A program made the translations under genes and the position numbers. From Candidatus Faeciplasma pullistercoris (lineage in GTDB: Bacteria > Bacillota > Clostridia > Oscillospirales > Ruminococcaceae), in contig DVLL01000015.1 of the NCBI GenBank assembly GCA_018715525.1, forward strand, positions 17,300 to 81,299: a stretch of DNA of 64,000 nucleotides, read 5' to 3'. Below, one piece after another: positions 1 to 8,952 of this stretch. Below the pieces are notes generated by a model. It made no database searches. It had not been told where the DNA came from and worked only from the letters and a program-made list of their open reading frames with translations. Every line of letters starts with the position of its first letter. Position 1 is the first letter of the stretch.

Positions 1-1123
1 TGTCCGCGAACGCTGTGATGAAGGCGATATCGTCAGAGAGCTTGTCGGCGCTTAGAACCGAGGTCGTGTCATAGGAGTTGTGGATGTCGCCGGTTCCCTT
101 GGGCGCTATCCGGGCGAAGCTTACAGAGGGGATACCCTTGTCTGAGAACGGTGTGGAGTCGCTCGAGTAAACGTCCTGATAGGGCTTTACGCCGAAGCCG
201 AGCTCGCTGCCCATGTAGCCCAGATAGCTGACGAGCTTCTCCTCAGAGGTGCAGCAGGCTATAAAGTGACCCATAGCTGAGCCTATCATGTCAAGGTTTA
301 TGCACAGAGCTATTTTTTCAAGCTCCTCCTCATGCGCGGAGCAGTACGCCTTTGAGCCTAAAAGCCCGCGCTCCTCGCTTCCGCACCATACAAATTTCAG
401 GGTATATCTATGCGGCTTTCTTGAGAAGTAGTCGGCAAGCGAGATAAGGCCGACGCTTCCCGACATATTGTCATAAGCTCCCTCCGATAGGGAGGTGGAG
501 TCGTAGTGAGCGGTAAAGACTATCTCGTCCTCTATTTCTCCGGGGAGGGTCAATACTACGTTTCTTGATTCGCCGCTGTATTCGTTCTGGGCGACGCACA
601 GCTCTACTTTGCTGAAGTTGTATTTTATGAGCTTGAGTGCGTCCTTGACGTTTATATTGACGCAGGGGATCTTGACTCCGTTGCTGACAAAGCTGCGAAG
701 CTCCCTGTAGTCTATATCCCTGTCGGGATAGTTGATGTTTCCGTCGTAGGTTATGATCCCTAAGCCGCCGTTATTTATGATGTCCTGATATCTCCAGTAG
801 CCCAAGTAGCCGTCTATCATAACTATCTTATCTTTGCACAGGGAGAGGCTGTACTTGTCTGTGCCTGTCAGATAGTATAAAGGCGCGCTTACCGTTCCTG
901 AGCCACAGAGCATATATCCCTTGCAGCGGATATTTACGCCCTCGGCGCACATGCTCGAGCGAGTGAGCTCTCCCATCTCAACAGGAAAAGGCTCGATGGT
1001 TGTTTCCCCGTATTTTGAGCAAAGCCCGGCTATGTATTCCGCACATTTGAGCTCTTCCCCGGTTCCGCCCATGCGGACATACGCGTTGTCCTTAAAGATT
1101 CGCATGAGTTCTCTTTTATTCAT
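1..1123 (-). CDS. M28 family zinc aminopeptidase (partial, C-terminus off window)
   Basis: Reading the minus strand from the ATG at 1123 gives an open frame of 374 codons that runs off the left edge, so the C-terminus is missing. The metal-ligand motifs of peptidase family M28 appear in order: TAHYDS (His, Asp), YDNMSG (Asp), SEERG (catalytic Glu and ligand Glu), NLDMIG (Asp) and DIHNSYD (His). A region of about 100 residues before the catalytic part resembles the PA-domain insert found in many M28 enzymes. No signal peptide is visible (start MNKRELMRIF), so it is probably cytoplasmic. Family assignment is firm; the peptide substrate is unknown. It has its own promoter and is separated from rny by the rny terminator. 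Confidence 0.88.
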   Translation of the reverse strand, partial: MNKRELMRIFKDNAYVRMGGTGEELKCAEYIAGLCSKYGETTIEPFPVEMGELTRSSMCAEGVNIRCKGYMLCGSGTVSAPLYYLTGTDKYSLSLCKDKIVMIDGYLGYWRYQDIINNGGLGIITYDGNINYPDRDIDYRELRSFVSNGVKIPCVNINVKDALKLIKYNFSKVELCVAQNEYSGESRNVVLTLPGEIEDEIVFTAHYDSTSLSEGAYDNMSGSVGLISLADYFSRKPHRYTLKFVWCGSEERGLLGSKAYCSAHEEELEKIALCINLDMIGSAMGHFIACCTSEEKLVSYLGYMGSELGFGVKPYQDVYSSDSTPFSDKGIPSVSFARIAPKGTGDIHNSYDTTSVLSADKLSDDIAFITAFAD

Positions 1124-1163
1124 TATTGTCGTTCCTTTCCGAATGGAAACAGTTTACCGCTAT

Positions 1164-1192
1164 ATTTTACACCTAAACTCGCGGTATTTCAA
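1164..1192 (-). promoter_or_regulatory. Promoter of the M28 peptidase
   Basis: On the minus strand TTGAAA (1192-1187) and TAAAAT (1169-1164) are separated by exactly 17 bp, about 40 bp upstream of the ATG at 1123. This is a good sigma-A type match. Confidence 0.65.
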
Positions 1193-1292
1193 CAATATTT
1201 TGTAGTGCGGCAGGATTTTTTTTACACACGATATACCTACAGATAACATTATTAAATATATTTATATGTTAATAGTGCAAAAACATATGAGA

Positions 1293-1328
1293 AAAAACCG
1301 GCGGCCTTTAGTAACAGGCTGCCGGTTG
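1293..1328 (-). terminator. Intrinsic terminator of rny
   Basis: An 11-bp stem (1318-1328 with 1296-1306, one G-T pair) is followed on the minus strand by a run of T (complement of the A-run 1292-1297). It lies 34 bp beyond the rny stop codon. Confidence 0.85.
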
Positions 1329-1361
1329 CTTTAGTTCTCTTATGCGTCGCTGAGTGAAGGA

Positions 1362-2927
1362 CTACTTCGCGTATTCCACCGCTCTTGACTCTCTTATGAT
1401 ATTTACCTTTATCTGTCCGGGATAGTCCATCTCGTCCTCTATCTTTTTGGCTATCTCCCTGGCGACTATAATCATCTTCTCGTCGTTTACCTTTTCGGGG
1501 GAAACCATGATTCTTACCTCACGTCCCGCCTGGATAGCGAACGACTTATCTACGCCGTCATAGCTGCGGCATATCTCCTCGAGCTTCTCAAGGCGCTTGA
1601 TGTAGTTCTCGAAGTTCTCGCTTCTTGCGGCGGGTCTGGCAGCAGATACGGCGTCGGCAGCCTGGACAAGCACTGCGATAACTGTCTTAGGCTCGACATC
1701 GCCGTGGTGAGCCTCGATCGCGTGAATGACGTCAGCCGACTCGCGGTACTTCTTGCAGACGTCTACGCCTATCTGGACGTGAGAGCCCTCTATTTCGTGG
1801 CTGAGCGCCTTGCCTATGTCGTGAAGGAGTCCCGCTCTTCTTGCAAGCGCAGGATCGACTCCGAGCTCGCTCGCCATCATTCCGGCGAGGTGAGCTACCT
1901 CTATCGAATGGTTGAGGACGTTCTGGCGGTAGCTGGTCCTGTAGTGGAGCCGTCCTATGAGCTTGATGAGCTCGTGGTTGAGGCCGTGGATATTAGCCTC
2001 GAGAACCGCTCTTTCGCCCTCGGACTTGATCACCTGCTCGACCTCGCGCCTTGCCTTGTCCACCATTTCCTCTATTCTTGTGGGATGTATTCTGCCGTCC
2101 TGAATGAGCTTTTCAAGTGCGATTCTGGCGACCTCTCTTCTTACGGGGTCGAAGCAGGAGAGGGTAATAGCCTCAGGCGTGTCGTCTATGATAAGGTCAA
2201 CGCCGGTGAGCTGCTCGAGGGCGCGTATATTTCTGCCCTCTCGTCCTATGATCCTGCCCTTCATCTCGTCGTTAGGCAGCGGAACCACCGATACAGCCGA
2301 CTCGGATACCTGGTCTGCCGCGCATCTTGACACAGCAAGAGAAATAAGATGGCGCGCCTTTGCTTCGCACTCCTCCTTTGTCTGCTGCTCATAGGCGGCT
2401 ATCTTCATCGCTTTCTCGTGAACCAGATCGTCCTCAAGGGACTTGAGCAGATACTCCTTTGCTTGGTCAACGGTAAGCTGAGATATCCTTTCAAGCATGT
2501 CCATCTGGCTCTGTCTGATTTTTTCAGCTTCCTTAAGCTTTTCGTCCGCCTGCTTGAGCTTCTGCTGGACGTTTTCTTCCTTCTTGTCAAGGGAGTCGAG
2601 CTTTTTGTCGAGGGATTCCTCCTTCTGCTGAACCCTTCTTTCCTGTCTGGACACCTCGGAGCGGCGCTCCTTTATCTCGCGCTCAGCCTCTGTCCTGTTC
2701 CTGTAAATCTCGTCCTTAGCCTCGATAAGCTTTTCTTTTTTGAGCGACTCCGCTTTTTTAGCCGCTTCGTCTACGATTCTTACCGCTTCCTGCTCGGCGG
2801 AGCCTATCTGCGCTTCCGCAATTTTCTTTCTATGCTCAATACCAAGCCTGAACAGTATCACGCCGCTTATACCGGCGCCGACTGCAAAGGTGGCTATACA
2901 TAAAAGTATGGCTTGCCACAATTCCAT
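1362..2927 (-). CDS. rny: Ribonuclease Y
   Basis: Membrane-anchored endoribonuclease that starts mRNA decay in many Firmicutes. The 521-residue protein has the full family layout: an N-terminal membrane helix (residues about 4-24), a long Glu/Lys-rich coiled coil (about 30-200), a KH RNA-binding domain with [15 protein letters not shown], and an HD domain with [11 protein letters not shown] and LLHDIGKA as catalytic metal ligands. The start was placed at MELWQ (ATG 2927) because AAAGGAG sits just upstream and the length then fits the family (about 520). A longer reading frame to 3089 exists, but its extra N-terminus is not family-like. It has its own promoter and terminator, so it is monocistronic. 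Confidence 0.96.
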   Translation of the reverse strand: MELWQAILLCIATFAVGAGISGVILFRLGIEHRKKIAEAQIGSAEQEAVRIVDEAAKKAESLKKEKLIEAKDEIYRNRTEAEREIKERRSEVSRQERRVQQKEESLDKKLDSLDKKEENVQQKLKQADEKLKEAEKIRQSQMDMLERISQLTVDQAKEYLLKSLEDDLVHEKAMKIAAYEQQTKEECEAKARHLISLAVSRCAADQVSESAVSVVPLPNDEMKGRIIGREGRNIRALEQLTGVDLIIDDTPEAITLSCFDPVRREVARIALEKLIQDGRIHPTRIEEMVDKARREVEQVIKSEGERAVLEANIHGLNHELIKLIGRLHYRTSYRQNVLNHSIEVAHLAGMMASELGVDPALARRAGLLHDIGKALSHEIEGSHVQIGVDVCKKYRESADVIHAIEAHHGDVEPKTVIAVLVQAADAVSAARPAARSENFENYIKRLEKLEEICRSYDGVDKSFAIQAGREVRIMVSPEKVNDEKMIIVAREIAKKIEDEMDYPGQIKVNIIRESRAVEYAK

Positions 2928-3238
2928 AAAAAAACTCCTTTCATCAAAATTTCGTGTCAAATGATGATGTATAAGCAGTATACAGAAATCACTATTCCGA
3001 AATTTCTCAGACAGGGAGTATAATACCTCAAAAATAATACTATGGGTACAATTTGCCTGTAACTCGGCAAAAAAGAGGCTCAGCCGCAAAACGGGGAAAA
3101 CCGGTGAATTTACCGACTTTTCACCATACCGCGTCCGCCCCGGGCTTATATCCGGCTCTCATATCTCATATGGTATATAATCTAATCTTTGAATAAAGAA
3201 ACACAACTTCTGTATAGCGCAATGCCACATACAAACGT

Positions 3239-3267
3239 ATTTTACAATAGAATTGGCGGCATGTCAA
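3239..3267 (-). promoter_or_regulatory. Candidate rny promoter
   Basis: On the minus strand TTGACA (3267-3262) and TAAAAT (3244-3239) are 17 bp apart. This is about 310 bp upstream of the rny ATG, which would give a long 5' leader. The rest of 2928-3395 holds no supported gene; the open frame at 3166-3555 has no homologous look and overlaps both promoters. Confidence 0.6.
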
Positions 3268-3395
3268 GTATATTGGCTTACAAGATAAGCTTTTTTGGGA
3301 ATTTTTGCATTGAGGCAGTAGTCCGACAAAACTAATAAACAAAATATGAAGTTGAATTTTGTGCAAAATTACGCCTAAAAAAGCCGGATATCCTA

Positions 3396-3424
3396 TTGAC
3401 AATATATATATATATATATATAAT
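3396..3424 (+). promoter_or_regulatory. Promoter with (AT)10 spacer, upstream of lipoprotein
   Basis: Perfect TTGACA (3396-3401) and perfect TATAAT (3419-3424) are separated by 17 bp, the optimal spacing. The spacer is almost wholly an AT dinucleotide repeat running 3402-3422. The nearest plus-strand gene starts at 3587, about 160 bp downstream. Gain or loss of one AT unit would change the spacing to 19 or 15. Confidence 0.75.
3402..3422. repeat. AT dinucleotide repeat, 10.5 units
   Basis: Uninterrupted (AT)10A tract lying between the -35 and -10 hexamers of the promoter at 3396-3424. Dinucleotide tracts in this position are known slipped-strand switches in some host-adapted bacteria (for example the hif fimbrial promoters of Haemophilus). 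Confidence 0.9.
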
Positions 3425-3586
3425 ATGTATATAACGGTATGGTTTATAATGTAAAAAACAGGCTTATCAGGGTCGAAAATGTCAATTTCGCCTTGGCTCC
3501 GCAAAAAATAATCCCATTTAATGCAATAAAAAGCGAGGCTTGTCTGTTTTATCAATAGAAGTAATTATTTTCAAGGAGGCGTCGAT

Positions 3587-4528
3587 ATGTACAAGTTTAA
3601 GTCATCAAAAAAATTCAGGCTTTCCGAAGCGCTTCCCGCATTGATTCTTTCCGCTGTTCTTGCGTCGGCGCTGCTGCTCAGCTCCTGCGCTGCCGGGGAC
3701 GATATAAGCCCGCAGCGGGTGGAAAACGAGCAGACGGAACAGGCGCAGCAAACGGAGCAGACTGAAACTACTGACTCGGCGGGCGGTGAGCAGGAGATTT
3801 CCGAAACAAACGGCATCCAGGAGTACGATGCAGACGCATGGGACGGCGTTTTGATAGACAGCATGCCGCCGGCGATACGCATAGGCGGTGAGGTTTATTA
3901 CGGAAACAAGCCGGGCGCGCAGTACCATATTATTGAAAGCGGCTCGGAAATAACGCCGTATGAATACGTTCTTGAACTGACAGAGGACAGACAGTATCTC
4001 GGGACTTCGGTTTACACCGAGGACTGGGCAGGCTCTGATGATGTGGATTTTGCCGCCACATATATCGACGGGGCGGCGGTGTATTATAAAAATTTTGACT
4101 CGGTGCTTTTGATTCTCGACGAGCCTGCAGAGCTTGACGGAGATATTCTCGTCGGCTATACATACGTTATGGATATGAGCGGTAAAACTGTTCAGGACGA
4201 ACCCCGTTCGGCGGTAAAATGCGGCGATATCGTTTACACCTCTGACAGGACCGGATACAGGGTGCTTTATCTTGCGCCCGACGTAGACCTGACCGCAAGC
4301 CAGATGGAGCTTGTTCTTACCGAGAACGCCCAGCTCATCGGAGAGATATCGCATCGGGAGTATCCGTTTGAGGAGGAGTCGGACGGAGCGGTGACAAACG
4401 ACGAGGGCATTGCCGGAGCAAAGGCGTACAGGGACGCCGGTTCGCTGCTTATAATACTTGAAGAGCCGATAGAGCGCGACGGCGGCTATATAGTCGGCTA
4501 CCGCTATATGGAGGACGAAAGGTTTTAA
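3587..4528 (+). CDS. Lipoprotein with two copies of an unknown domain
   Basis: 313 residues. The N-terminus has a basic stretch, a hydrophobic segment and the lipobox LLSSC (Cys about residue 34), so it should be a lipid-anchored surface protein. A Gln/Glu/Thr-rich linker follows. The remaining part contains two related units of roughly 100 residues. Unit 1 runs from GGEVYYGNKPGAQYHI to LVGYTYVMD and unit 2 from KCGDIVYTSDRTGYRV to IVGYRYMED. Both share a VLELTED/LVLTENAQ(Y/L)(L/I)G core and a LLIL(D/E)EP ending. I do not recognise the domain. The start is set by AAGGAGG 10 bp upstream. The gene is alone behind the AT-repeat promoter. Confidence 0.85.
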   Translation: MYKFKSSKKFRLSEALPALILSAVLASALLLSSCAAGDDISPQRVENEQTEQAQQTEQTETTDSAGGEQEISETNGIQEYDADAWDGVLIDSMPPAIRIGGEVYYGNKPGAQYHIIESGSEITPYEYVLELTEDRQYLGTSVYTEDWAGSDDVDFAATYIDGAAVYYKNFDSVLLILDEPAELDGDILVGYTYVMDMSGKTVQDEPRSAVKCGDIVYTSDRTGYRVLYLAPDVDLTASQMELVLTENAQLIGEISHREYPFEEESDGAVTNDEGIAGAKAYRDAGSLLIILEEPIERDGGYIVGYRYMEDERF

Positions 4529-4628
4529 CGGCGTTGTGCGTGGATTACTGTTCCGAGGCGGCAAATACTTAAAATACATCCTTTTTTCATTATTTCTTCT
4601 CACTTAAGGACAAGGGCAGCTTTTGTTC

Positions 4629-4657
4629 TTGACAAACCGTTTTTTCTGTGCTATATA
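4629..4657 (+). promoter_or_regulatory. Promoter of the thrS T-box leader
   Basis: TTGACA (4629-4634), 17-bp spacer, TATATA (4652-4657). It lies immediately upstream of the structured thrS leader. Confidence 0.7.
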
Positions 4658-4659
4658 TA

Positions 4660-4916
4660 GCCTTGATGAAACGCTTTGACGGGGAAGCCCGCCGCGTACG
4701 GCTCAAAGAGAGCGCCTGTGGGTGTGAGGGCGCAGCGTGTGCGGCAAGTGGGACACCGCCCCCGAGCAGCGCGTGAGGAGCGCGCCGTATGCCCGCGATA
4801 AGGGCAGGGTGCCGTGCGGCACAGAGTGATAAGACAAGGTGGAACCGTGCATATTATGTATGATATGCGCCCTTGAACGCTTCTTTTCGAGGCGTTTTGA
4901 GGGCGCTTTTGTTTTA
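4660..4916 (+). ncRNA. T-box riboswitch (threonine) upstream of thrS
   Basis: The leader contains the conserved T-box sequence AAGGTGGAACCGTG (4836-4849), which pairs with the uncharged tRNA acceptor end. It is followed by a terminator hairpin with GCGCCCT (4867-4873), AGGGCGC (4900-4906) and a T-run (4907-4915). Upstream lies a GC-rich stem I region with the AGAGAG and GGGTGTGA elements. Threonine codons ACA/ACC at 4753-4757 are in the place expected for the specifier. The expected mechanism is antitermination when tRNA-Thr is uncharged. The specifier placement is my inference; the T-box call is firm. Confidence 0.88.
4867..4915 (+). terminator. T-box regulatory terminator
   Basis: A 7-bp outer stem GCGCCCT/AGGGCGC encloses an inner AACGC/GCGTT stem and is followed by TTTTGTTTT. 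The T-box antiterminator would compete with it by way of the 4836-4849 sequence. Confidence 0.8.
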
Positions 4917-4973
4917 TCGGTCGGCAGCCTAAGAAATACGGATTTATATTTTAATGAGGAAAGGAATTTAGCT

Positions 4974-6746
4974 ATGAAGGTAATTATGCATGACGGAAGC
5001 ATCGAGGAGCATTCCTTTGATGAGGAAATAGGCAGAGGCGCTTTGCGCCACACCGCCTCCCACATACTGGCGCAGGCGGTCAAGAGGCTTTTCCCTGAGA
5101 CAAAGCTCGCCATAGGTCCCTCTATCAAGGACGGCTTCTATTACGACTTTGACCGCGACGGCGGCTTTTCAAACGAGGATATCGCCGCTCTTGAGGCTGA
5201 GATGAAAAAGATAGTAAAGGAGAACCTCAAGCTTGAGAGATTCACCCTCCCGAGAGCCGAGGCTATCAAGCTCATGCAGGAGAAAAACGAGCCTTATAAG
5301 GTGGAGCTTATAGAGGATCTTCCCGAGGACGAGGAACTCAGCTTCTTCAAGCAGGGCGAGTATGTGGACCTCTGCGCGGGTCCTCACGTCACATACACCT
5401 CTGCGGTGAAGGCGTTCAAGCTGACGTCGGTAGCGGGCGCATACTGGCGCGGCTCCGAAAAGAACAAGATGCTCACCCGTATCTACGGCACGGCGTTCTC
5501 GAACAAGACCGACCTTGACGAGTACCTCACAAGGCTTGAGGAGGCCAAAAAGCGCGACCACCGCAGAATAGGCAAGGAAATGGGACTCTTCATGATGAGC
5601 GAGGAGGGACCCGGCTTCCCGTTCTTCCTTCCCAACGGAATGATAGTAAAGAACACTCTTATAGACTATTGGCGTCAGATACACACCCGCGAGGGCTATG
5701 TCGAGGTATCTACTCCGATGATACTCAACCGCCACCTTTGGGAGACCTCCGGTCACTGGGATCACTACAAGCAGAACATGTACACAACTGTTATAGATGA
5801 TACCGATTACGCCATCAAGCCGATGAATTGCCCCGGCGGAATGCTTGTATACAAGTCTGAGCCTCGCTCCTACAGAGATCTGCCGATGAGAATAGGCGAG
5901 CTCGGACTTGTCCACCGCCACGAGAAGAGCGGCGAGCTCCACGGCCTTATGCGCGTTCGCTGCTTCACACAGGACGATGCCCACATCTTCATGACAGAGG
6001 ATCAGATAACCTCAGAGATCAAGGGAGTAGTAAGGCTTATAGACGAGGTGTACAGCCTCTTCGGCTTCAAGTATCATGTCGAGCTCTCCACCATGCCGGA
6101 GGATCACATCGGCGATGAAAAGGACTGGGAGACCGCCACAAACGGCCTCAAGGAGGCTCTTGAGGAGCTGAATCTCCCGTATGTTATAAACGAGGGCGAC
6201 GGAGCGTTCTATGGTCCGAAGATAGACTTCCACCTTGAGGACTCTATCGGAAGGACATGGCAGTGCGGCACCATCCAGCTCGACTTCCAGCTGCCGATGA
6301 GGTTTGAGGCGGAGTATACCGGCGCTGACGGCGCAAAGCACCGCCCGATAATGATCCACCGCGTTGTATTCGGCTCTATCGAGAGATTTATCGGCATACT
6401 CATCGAGCATTACGCCGGAAAGTTCCCGACATGGCTCGCGCCCGTTCAGGTCAGACTTTTGCCGATAACCGACCGCAACAACGATTATACCGACGAGCTG
6501 ATGGCAAAGCTTCGCGCAAAGGGCGTGCGCTGCGAGGCCGATAAGCGCGCCGAGAAGACCGGTTATAAGATAAGAGAGGCTCAGATGTCCAAGGTTCCTT
6601 ATATGCTGGTAATAGGCGATAAGGAGCAGGAGGACGGCACTGTAGCGGTAAGAAAACGCGATACAACCGAGACTGTCACTATGCCTGCCGACGAGTTTGT
6701 TGAGCTTATTACAAACGAGATAGCCGCAAAAGGCAAGAACTGCTGA
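4974..6746 (+). CDS. thrS: Threonyl-tRNA synthetase, short N-terminus
   Basis: Charges tRNA-Thr. The editing domain shows HTASH (residues 26-30) and LCAGPH. The class II catalytic core has MNCPGG, RVRCFTQDDAHIF and the motif 3 region HRVVFGSIERF, and an anticodon-binding domain ends the protein. The ATG at 4974 is preceded by GAGGAAAGGA. A longer frame opening at 4839 starts inside the T-box and is not real. The protein is 590 residues, about 50 shorter than typical ThrRS: only about 20 residues precede the editing domain, so the N-terminal TGS domain is missing. All catalytic motifs are intact, so it should be active. Confidence 0.97.
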   Translation: MKVIMHDGSIEEHSFDEEIGRGALRHTASHILAQAVKRLFPETKLAIGPSIKDGFYYDFDRDGGFSNEDIAALEAEMKKIVKENLKLERFTLPRAEAIKLMQEKNEPYKVELIEDLPEDEELSFFKQGEYVDLCAGPHVTYTSAVKAFKLTSVAGAYWRGSEKNKMLTRIYGTAFSNKTDLDEYLTRLEEAKKRDHRRIGKEMGLFMMSEEGPGFPFFLPNGMIVKNTLIDYWRQIHTREGYVEVSTPMILNRHLWETSGHWDHYKQNMYTTVIDDTDYAIKPMNCPGGMLVYKSEPRSYRDLPMRIGELGLVHRHEKSGELHGLMRVRCFTQDDAHIFMTEDQITSEIKGVVRLIDEVYSLFGFKYHVELSTMPEDHIGDEKDWETATNGLKEALEELNLPYVINEGDGAFYGPKIDFHLEDSIGRTWQCGTIQLDFQLPMRFEAEYTGADGAKHRPIMIHRVVFGSIERFIGILIEHYAGKFPTWLAPVQVRLLPITDRNNDYTDELMAKLRAKGVRCEADKRAEKTGYKIREAQMSKVPYMLVIGDKEQEDGTVAVRKRDTTETVTMPADEFVELITNEIAAKGKNC

Positions 6747-6868
6747 AAATAGGCACGAGCCGGATAATGGCGTGAATGCCCGAGCGGATTTTAATAGCGT
6801 GGGGCATAGCTTGACTGAGCAAAAAATTTTTTAAAAAATTCTTCTTGGAAAAGCTCGTTTAAATAAAT

Positions 6869-6910
6869 TTCGGGGACAAATTTTGACGCGATTTGTCCCC
6901 GAGATTTTTT
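6869..6910 (+). terminator. thrS terminator
   Basis: Near-perfect stem TCGGGGACAAAT (6870-6881) with ATTTGTCCCCGA (6891-6902), then TTTTTT. It is about 120 bp past the thrS stop. Confidence 0.9.
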
Positions 6911-7134
6911 GATTGGCAAGGATAAGCCGCTGTTATTTGAGGAAATCCGCTTAAAATACAGTTTAAATGCTCAAATTATCACAATAATATCAAATATAAA
7001 ATATGCATATTTCACAAACCAAAGATTTTTTGAAAATGCCTGCAACAATTTGAGCACATATCGACACTATTTAGACAGCGGAAAGTTAAAGCCGTGCCGA
7101 CATAAAGCCGGTCAGCAGCAATGTTAAAAATTGC
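6911..7134. other. AT-rich intergenic region, no gene seen
   Basis: A 72-codon open frame covers part of this stretch (6909-7127). It starts inside the thrS terminator, lacks a ribosome binding site and has no recognisable protein character. I see nothing else here. Confidence 0.5.
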
Positions 7135-7163
7135 TTGACAAAATTAACGATCGGTGATATAAT
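7135..7163 (+). promoter_or_regulatory. Consensus promoter of the surface protein
   Basis: Perfect TTGACA (7135-7140), 17-bp spacer and perfect TATAAT (7158-7163), 78 bp upstream of the ATG. High expression is expected. Confidence 0.82.
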
Positions 7164-7240
7164 GCTGTCGTCTCGGGACTTCCGAGTAAACAAAGATCTC
7201 TATACCCGTATAGGGATAAAAATTTAAGGAGGAAAAATTC

Positions 7241-8635
7241 ATGAACATGAAGAAACTCATGGCTGTCGTTTTGGCAGTCGTGATTGCCATCTCTGCAATG
7301 GCAGTCAATGTGTTTGCTGAGACCTACAGAATAGATCTCGCAAGAAGCAGCACATACAAAAATGGATTAGAGGTCACTTGGACCTTCGACATCAACAACT
7401 ACAGCCTCTTCGGCTACGCCGATCAGGACAGCTACCTCGAGCTCAGACTCCCTTCCAACCTGACCAAGGCAAACCTTACAGCTACTCCCATCACTTGGTC
7501 TATCGAGGTTAATGGAGCAAGCTACGGCCTCAAGAGTGTGGCAGCTGATGCTGGTTACTTTACTCAGTATGTAAACTTCGGCGCTTTCACTCACTCTTAC
7601 TATAACTCCGGTACGGCTGAAAATCCTGTTGACAACTGGGCAACCATTCCTCAGTCTCAGATGGTTGGCGATATCTCCACCATCAGACTCGTTGCGAAGA
7701 TGACCTACGCCAGCAACTGGGATGATTCTCTGGATACCGGCGAGCCCAGCTGGGAGAACGGCTTCAAGGACAACAACTACGACATGTATGTTCAGCTCTG
7801 GACTGCCGGAGATAACGGCAAGAACTACGGCAACACTGATCAGAACGCTCCAATGGACGATGTGAAAGTTACCGGTTCCTACACTCCCGTTGCTTTCATG
7901 ACTGTTAACAAGTCCAGCAACCAGAAGACCGAGGGCTACTCCTTCGTAAACAGCGAGATGAAGGACAATGGCACCGGAGTTGAGGCATGGAACAACGCTT
8001 GGGTTTGGGATCACAGCCTTGTCAACAGAGCTATGATAATGGGCGCTGAGTCCGCTAAGGTTGTTATCAAGCTCGCTAACCCCACAAACGGTGTAGCTCT
8101 TTACTCAATGAAGACTGCAGACCAGCCTAAGGGCTCTTATGACACCGGTGTTGGTGTTGATAACGGTTATGAGCAACCTTGGTGGAACTACGGCAATGCT
8201 AACACTGAGTTCGTTTCTTCCGTACTGGTTGACGGTCAGGTTTCCGAGCTGGTATTCGATATGCCTCTTGAGAAGCTCTATAACGCAACCTACGGCATCT
8301 ACAACGGCGGTATCTGGTTCACTGAGCGTATAACTCTTCAAAACTACGAGCCCGTTTTGGGGCAGAAAGACCACTACAAGGGCAATCCGATCAACTACGA
8401 GCACAAGTTCTCTGAGATGTACATCGAGCTTACAATGCCCGAGACAGACGACGAAGATGAGATCGAGGTTGATGATCCTATTCAGGCCGGCGATGTAGAG
8501 GACGAAGAGGATAACATCGAGGTTACTGACCCCGTTGATGAGCCTGAGGATACCAATCCTCCTACCGGCATCGTACTCGCAGTTCTTCCTATGGCTATCG
8601 CTGCTGCTGCAGTAGTTGCTTCTAAGAGAAGATAA
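7241..8635 (+). CDS. Secreted surface protein with NPPTG-type C-terminal anchor
   Basis: 464 residues. It has an N-terminal signal peptide (MNMKKLMAVVLAVVIAISAM, cleavage near VFA-ET), then a Trp/Tyr/Asn-rich extracellular region that looks like a beta-sandwich. An acidic linker with repeated DPx/VDD units follows. The C-terminus NPPTG, a hydrophobic stretch and KRR has the layout of a sortase sorting signal with NPxTG instead of LPxTG. I do not recognise the extracellular domain. The start is fixed by TAAGGAGG 10 bp upstream. The perfect promoter and clean terminator suggest an abundant, monocistronic surface protein. No sortase gene is in the window. If the C-terminal segment is only a membrane anchor, the orientation would be the same. 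Confidence 0.82.
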   Translation: MNMKKLMAVVLAVVIAISAMAVNVFAETYRIDLARSSTYKNGLEVTWTFDINNYSLFGYADQDSYLELRLPSNLTKANLTATPITWSIEVNGASYGLKSVAADAGYFTQYVNFGAFTHSYYNSGTAENPVDNWATIPQSQMVGDISTIRLVAKMTYASNWDDSLDTGEPSWENGFKDNNYDMYVQLWTAGDNGKNYGNTDQNAPMDDVKVTGSYTPVAFMTVNKSSNQKTEGYSFVNSEMKDNGTGVEAWNNAWVWDHSLVNRAMIMGAESAKVVIKLANPTNGVALYSMKTADQPKGSYDTGVGVDNGYEQPWWNYGNANTEFVSSVLVDGQVSELVFDMPLEKLYNATYGIYNGGIWFTERITLQNYEPVLGQKDHYKGNPINYEHKFSEMYIELTMPETDDEDEIEVDDPIQAGDVEDEEDNIEVTDPVDEPEDTNPPTGIVLAVLPMAIAAAAVVASKRR

Positions 8636-8678
8636 TTTCCTCCTGAAAAGAAGGATTTGCTGATTACTTGTCAGCTTC

Positions 8679-8717
8679 ATCACCTACCGGATGCAGACCG
8701 GTAGGTGATTTTTTTTG
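8679..8717 (+). terminator. Terminator of the surface protein gene
   Basis: Perfect 12-bp stem ATCACCTACCGG (8679-8690) / CCGGTAGGTGAT (8698-8709) followed by eight T. Confidence 0.93.
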
Positions 8718-8923
8718 CGGCATTCTTACGGCAAGCGGTTATTTATTAAACAAAGATTGAAGATATATAGATATATCAAATATATATAGTATACCCACAT
8801 CAGCCGTAGCGTAACATATTGATATAGTTGCACAAATTATAGACCTTCACGCATAAGCTGTCGCCGCTCAGTTGGTCATTTCTTATAAATGACTCGCCGA
8901 AAATAGTTTTTTTGTAATGGATA

Positions 8924-8952
8924 TTGACATAACGGCTTAGGTTTGATATAAT
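8924..8952 (+). promoter_or_regulatory. Promoter of the 9.2-22.9 kb cluster
   Basis: Perfect TTGACA (8924-8929), 17-bp spacer and perfect TATAAT (8947-8952). It lies 259 bp upstream of the first ATPase ATG. The leader 8953-9210 is long and I recognise no riboswitch in it. Confidence 0.8.

Noticed and set aside
1704..2330. Long plus-strand open frame inside rny
   Set aside because: It is opposite the KH/HD coding region of rny and shows no ribosome binding site or protein character; a shadow of codon bias.
3166..3555. 129-codon minus-strand frame in the rny upstream region
   Set aside because: AT-rich, covers the AT repeat and two promoters, low-complexity translation.
3605..4603. 332-codon minus-strand frame over the lipoprotein gene
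   Set aside because: The opposite strand has a signal peptide, lipobox, AAGGAGG and promoter; the minus frame has none of these.
6909..7127. 72-codon plus-strand frame
   Set aside because: Begins within the thrS terminator T-run, no binding site, unrecognisable.
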